NCBI RefSeq assembly: GCF_900156575.1
Contig: NZ_FTNY01000004.1
Coordinates: 721,368-785,367, forward strand
Length of the DNA: 64,000 nucleotides
Reading direction: 5' to 3'
From: Chryseobacterium shigense
GTDB taxonomy: Bacteria; Bacteroidota; Bacteroidia; Flavobacteriales; Weeksellaceae
In this document: piece by piece, positions 61,730 to 64,000 of the stretch
Layout of the letters: every line of letters starts with the position of its first letter
How positions within the stretch are numbered: position 1 is the first letter of the stretch
Notes under the pieces: model-generated
Told to the model about the DNA's origin: nothing
The model's database searches: none
Seen by the model: only the letters and a program-made list of their open reading frames with translations
Position numbers and translations under genes: made by a program

Positions 61730-62284
61730 ATGATTTCAGAGAAGATAATTTTAGGGATTGATCCGGGAACGGCTATTATGGGTTTTGGTATTATTTCCAT
61801 TAAAAAAGGGAAGATGGAGATGATTTCCATTCATGAGCTGATCTTAAAAAAATACCCTAATCATGAAACGAAGCTGAAATATATTTTTGACAAAACATTA
61901 GCCCTGATCGATGAATATCATCCTGATGAAGTAGCTCTTGAAGCTCCGTTTTTTGGAAAAAATGTGCAGAGTATGCTTAAATTAGGCCGTGCTCAGGGAG
62001 TCGCAATGGCAGCAAGCCTTCACCGGAACATTCCGATTACAGAATACTCACCTAAAAAGATCAAAATGGCTATCACCGGAAACGGAAATGCCAGCAAAGA
62101 ACAAGTGGCAGGAATGCTTCAGAATCTTTTAAATCTGAAAGAATTTCCTACAAAATATCTGGATGCCTCCGATGGTCTTGCCGTTGCGGTATGCCATCAC
62201 TTTAATTCCGGAACTGTAGCCGGTACAAAATCATTCACCGGCTGGGATAGTTTTCTTAAGCAGAATCCGGATAGGTTGAAATAG
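61730..62284 (+). CDS. ruvC: Holliday junction resolvase RuvC
   Basis: 184-aa structure-specific endonuclease. LGIDPGTAIMGFGII contains the first catalytic Asp, VALEAPFFGKNVQSMLKLG the Glu, and ITGNGNASKEQV with DASDGLAVAVCH the last two acidic residues. Length matches the family (173 aa in E. coli). No ruvA or ruvB nearby. Ends at a strong terminator. Confidence 0.95.
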   Translation: MISEKIILGIDPGTAIMGFGIISIKKGKMEMISIHELILKKYPNHETKLKYIFDKTLALIDEYHPDEVALEAPFFGKNVQSMLKLGRAQGVAMAASLHRNIPITEYSPKKIKMAITGNGNASKEQVAGMLQNLLNLKEFPTKYLDASDGLAVAVCHHFNSGTVAGTKSFTGWDSFLKQNPDRLK

Positions 62285-62295
62285 TATAAACGGAA

Positions 62296-62335
62296 AGAAT
62301 CCGTCTCACTTTTTTGTTGTGAGACGGATTCTATT
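62296..62335 (+). terminator. Rho-independent terminator of ruvC
   Basis: Fourteen-bp stem AGAATCCGTCTCAC / GTGAGACGGATTCT with a 9-nt loop; the T-run after it is interrupted (CTATTATTAT), and on the minus strand the RHS remnant reads up to it. Confidence 0.82.
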
Positions 62336-62520
62336 ATTATAATTAATTATATTCCATTTTACTAGCTTTGCAGTGTCTAATTTGGCATTCGAATCCTTTG
62401 TCATAGCGAGATTACTATTTGCATTTAATTGCCCAAGTGCTTTATCTGCTAAATTTCCGAAGGATGGATGTCTTTATTTCCATTCCATCCGGATCAATAG
62501 ATATTACAGGATTATTTAGG
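62306..62520 (-). pseudogene. Decayed RHS toxin tip
   Basis: On the minus strand, from 62510 downwards, the frame reads NNPVISIDPDGME, the RHS core boundary motif (compare NNPIRFIDPDGRQ in the intact gene). It is preceded by a stop two codons upstream of the first Asn, and after ME it runs on only to a TAA. A frame shifted by one base reads RHPSFGNLADKALGQLNA and then MTKDSNAKLDTAKLVKWN before TGA at 62306-62308, with no stop for 57 codons. Together these look like a truncated, frameshifted end of an RHS protein with its toxin tip. Confidence 0.5.
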
Positions 62521-62533
62521 ACTCAGATGGACA

Positions 62534-62567
62534 CGAGCGAGACGCTCGCGCCAGCGGGGGGGGGGGG
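62534..62567. repeat. GC-rich islet with inverted repeat and poly-G12
   Basis: CGAGCG-AGA-CGCTCG (62534-62548) is a GC-rich palindrome, and 62556-62567 is a run of twelve G. Both contrast sharply with the AT-rich surroundings and sit at the junction between the immunity gene and the RHS remnant, so they may mark a recombination or insertion scar. Confidence 0.55.
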
Positions 62568-62569
62568 AA

Positions 62570-62926
62570 TTAATCTTCTGATTTATAATAATTTAATACT
62601 TCGCCAGTATTTTTATTGATATTAATATATATCTTACAGTATCTACAATTATAACTTTTTATAACAATTCGCCATACTTTATTATCTGCAATCAAACTAA
62701 TCTGATATGGTTTAGATTTTTCAGGATCTAATAACGCTCTCTTTCTTATAAGAACATCAACATATTTAATTACAGTTTCTTCGTCAGGTATAATGTCTGT
62801 GCCATAATGATTTACAAGTTTACATGGTAATTGATCAATTCTTCTATCTTCATCTTTGCATTTTCCTTCTTGTGCCATAAGAGACAATGGTAGGAAATAT
62901 AAAATTATTAAAACTATTCTCAACAT
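62570..62926 (-). CDS. NTF2-fold immunity protein (candidate)
   Basis: 118 aa with a signal peptide (residues 1-18, ending LMAQ). The core (DEETVIKYVDVLIRKRALLD, NKVWRIVIKSYN and INKNTGEVLNYY) resembles NTF2-fold immunity proteins that follow polymorphic toxins. Two bases separate it from the stop of the RHS gene, so they are cotranscribed, which is the toxin-immunity order. Export would fit neutralising a toxin in the periplasm or at the surface. Confidence 0.65.
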   Translation of the reverse strand: MLRIVLIILYFLPLSLMAQEGKCKDEDRRIDQLPCKLVNHYGTDIIPDEETVIKYVDVLIRKRALLDPEKSKPYQISLIADNKVWRIVIKSYNCRYCKIYININKNTGEVLNYYKSED

Positions 62927-62928
62927 TG

Positions 62929-64000
62929 TTAATATCTTTTAGGTTGTTTAGGATCAAATCCTTTAGGTGGTACATTAGGCATATTTGTAGGCGAAATACT
63001 ATTTAGCCTTAAAGATCCGGAAGCGGGGTCAGAAGGTAAATCTTTAGTAACAGGAAGATCGTAATTTTTTACGGCCACTCCGGCTGCATCTGTTTTTGTA
63101 GAATTGGAATTATTACTAACTCCTGGTGTATATTCTCTTAATCCCCCATCTGGTGTTGCAACATAACCTGTTATGGGTTTTCCATAAGCATTCTCTTCTT
63201 TTTTTCCATTACTATCATATAGTGTATTTTTATATGATGCAATATCTCTATTTGAAAACTCGTTTGCACTACTATAATCTTTTCCATCCATTTTTATAAC
63301 ATCCGTGTCTCCACTATGTGTATGACCATCACCTACAATTTCAGCACCTTTTGCTGCTTTCGCAACATCATTTGGATCTATTTCTCCTGACGTTCCAGCA
63401 GTTCCAGTTTGAGGAACTGTATAACTATAATAGGTTTCGCCGTTTGTATCAGTTACTTTATAAAAAGTAGTACGGACTTCAACATTATAATTAATAGATA
63501 ATCCATTGTACTGCTTTCCAAAATCAGTAGCGGCAGACCTTAAAGTCTTAAATCTATCTCCAGGATCTAAAGCTTGCCTTCCGTCTGGATCAATAAATCT
63601 TATCGGATTATTGAAAGCATAATTATAAGGACTCCACCTCCTAGAGGTTTCAGCCAGAGGATCTATGACACCCCATCTTCCAATATCCGGCATATACATC
63701 CTCGCTCCATAATCATACATCCCAGTCTCCTGAAGCTCCTTCCCGTTGTACTTATAACTATAATACCCTCCAAGTCTAGAACTGCTAATCATTCCCTGAA
63801 TATGATTCAATCCAAAAGGATAATAGTTATTGGTATCCGTAACCTCCAGAACGCCTTCGCTGTTTTTCGCAAAACTTACCCTCGCATTGCCAAGGTGGTC
63901 TCTGTACTGGTAAATATAACGGTTTTCTGTGAAACTGTAAAATCCTTCTGAAGTAGGCACAAAATCAAGTTTCCATTCAGGGGAGCCTCCGATAACAAGG
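62929..64000 (-). CDS. RHS repeat-associated core protein with JAMM/DUF4329-like tip (partial)
   Basis: The frame is open to the right edge, so this is the C-terminal 356 residues of a larger gene. RHS core motifs are YQYRDHLGNARVSF, YPFGLNH, YKYNGKELQETGMYDYGAR, RWGVIDPLAE and NNPIRFIDPDGRQ (about 63573-63600), after which the tip of about 215 residues begins. The tip has GDGHTHSGD (about 63315-63336), then FSNRD and GYVATPDGG: a JAMM-like HxH...SxxD arrangement as in DUF4329, with a longer loop than usual. An upstream Glu is present (GETYYSY). Predicted to be a peptidase-type toxin paired with the immunity gene at 62570. Confidence 0.8.
   Translation of the reverse strand, partial: LVIGGSPEWKLDFVPTSEGFYSFTENRYIYQYRDHLGNARVSFAKNSEGVLEVTDTNNYYPFGLNHIQGMISSSRLGGYYSYKYNGKELQETGMYDYGARMYMPDIGRWGVIDPLAETSRRWSPYNYAFNNPIRFIDPDGRQALDPGDRFKTLRSAATDFGKQYNGLSINYNVEVRTTFYKVTDTNGETYYSYTVPQTGTAGTSGEIDPNDVAKAAKGAEIVGDGHTHSGDTDVIKMDGKDYSSANEFSNRDIASYKNTLYDSNGKKEENAYGKPITGYVATPDGGLREYTPGVSNNSNSTKTDAAGVAVKNYDLPVTKDLPSDPASGSLRLNSISPTNMPNVPPKGFDPKQPKRY

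Noticed and set aside
62419..62619. 66-codon plus-strand ORF with four Gly from the poly-G run
   Set aside because: Runs across the RHS remnant, the GC islet and into the immunity gene on the opposite strand; no promoter or family.
1..64000. CRISPR array, IS element, tRNA or rRNA genes
   Set aside because: I looked for regularly spaced repeats, transposase motifs with terminal inverted repeats, and cloverleaf-type sequence in the gaps and found none.

Overview
The window looks like chromosomal DNA from a flavobacterium, most likely Weeksellaceae and probably Chryseobacterium or a close relative. The reasons are Bacteroidota-type promoters (TAnnTTTG at -7, often with TTG about 19 nt upstream), type IX secretion C-terminal domains of both type A and type B, a fused isobutyryl-CoA mutase, a TssD of the Bacteroidota type VI system, and low GC. 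The genus is an inference; the family-level placement is firmer.

Layout. 0-12 kb is mostly housekeeping: patatin-like lipase, DHH phosphoesterase, rpmH, ftsE, a ribE-histidine kinase-trmN6 operon, pdxA, yceD-rpmF, accB-accC, an orphan tssD and rocD. 12.4-24.5 kb is a cell-surface glycan locus (seven glycosyltransferase-type proteins and a polysaccharide deacetylase), interrupted by two secreted proteins, one of which appears to be a ceramidase-fold enzyme with a beta-propeller inserted in it. 24.6-28.9 kb returns to core genes (gltX, accA, tsf). 29-42 kb is a tandem array of four giant secreted paralogues, each with an IgGFc-binding-like N-terminus and a type B sorting domain, each with its own promoter. 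42-46 kb holds a small secreted-protein family (four copies in the window, two conserved cysteines each) interleaved with trmB. 45.9-47.7 kb is rplM-rpsI-rpsB on the minus strand. 48-53 kb has a DUF3667 membrane protein and icmF. 53-54.9 kb is an AT-rich accessory pocket with two unrecognised genes and a possible small RNA. 55-61.6 kb holds a secreted protein, a Dph6-like ATPase, a serine hydrolase, a PadR/membrane pair with a clear candidate operator, a 2H phosphoesterase and an M64 metallopeptidase operon. 61.7-64 kb is ruvC, then the C-terminal end of an RHS protein with a JAMM/DUF4329-like tip, a probable NTF2-fold immunity gene and a decayed second RHS tip.

How the genes connect. accA, accB and accC give three of the four acetyl-CoA carboxylase subunits (accD is not here). 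The glycan genes probably build a surface polysaccharide or lipopolysaccharide outer part. Seven proteins carry recognisable type IX or surface-export features, so much of the window serves the cell envelope.

Best leads: (1) tsf is separated from rpsB, and reversing 28-45.8 kb in one step would restore rpsB-tsf, put all genes of the segment on one strand and gather the four small-family paralogues; (2) the four-gene IgGFc-binding-like type IX array; (3) the propeller-in-ceramidase domain insertion; (4) the RHS JAMM-like toxin with its immunity gene and a neighbouring toxin-tip graveyard; (5) the AT-rich pocket at 53-54.9 kb with plus-strand terminators that no gene explains.
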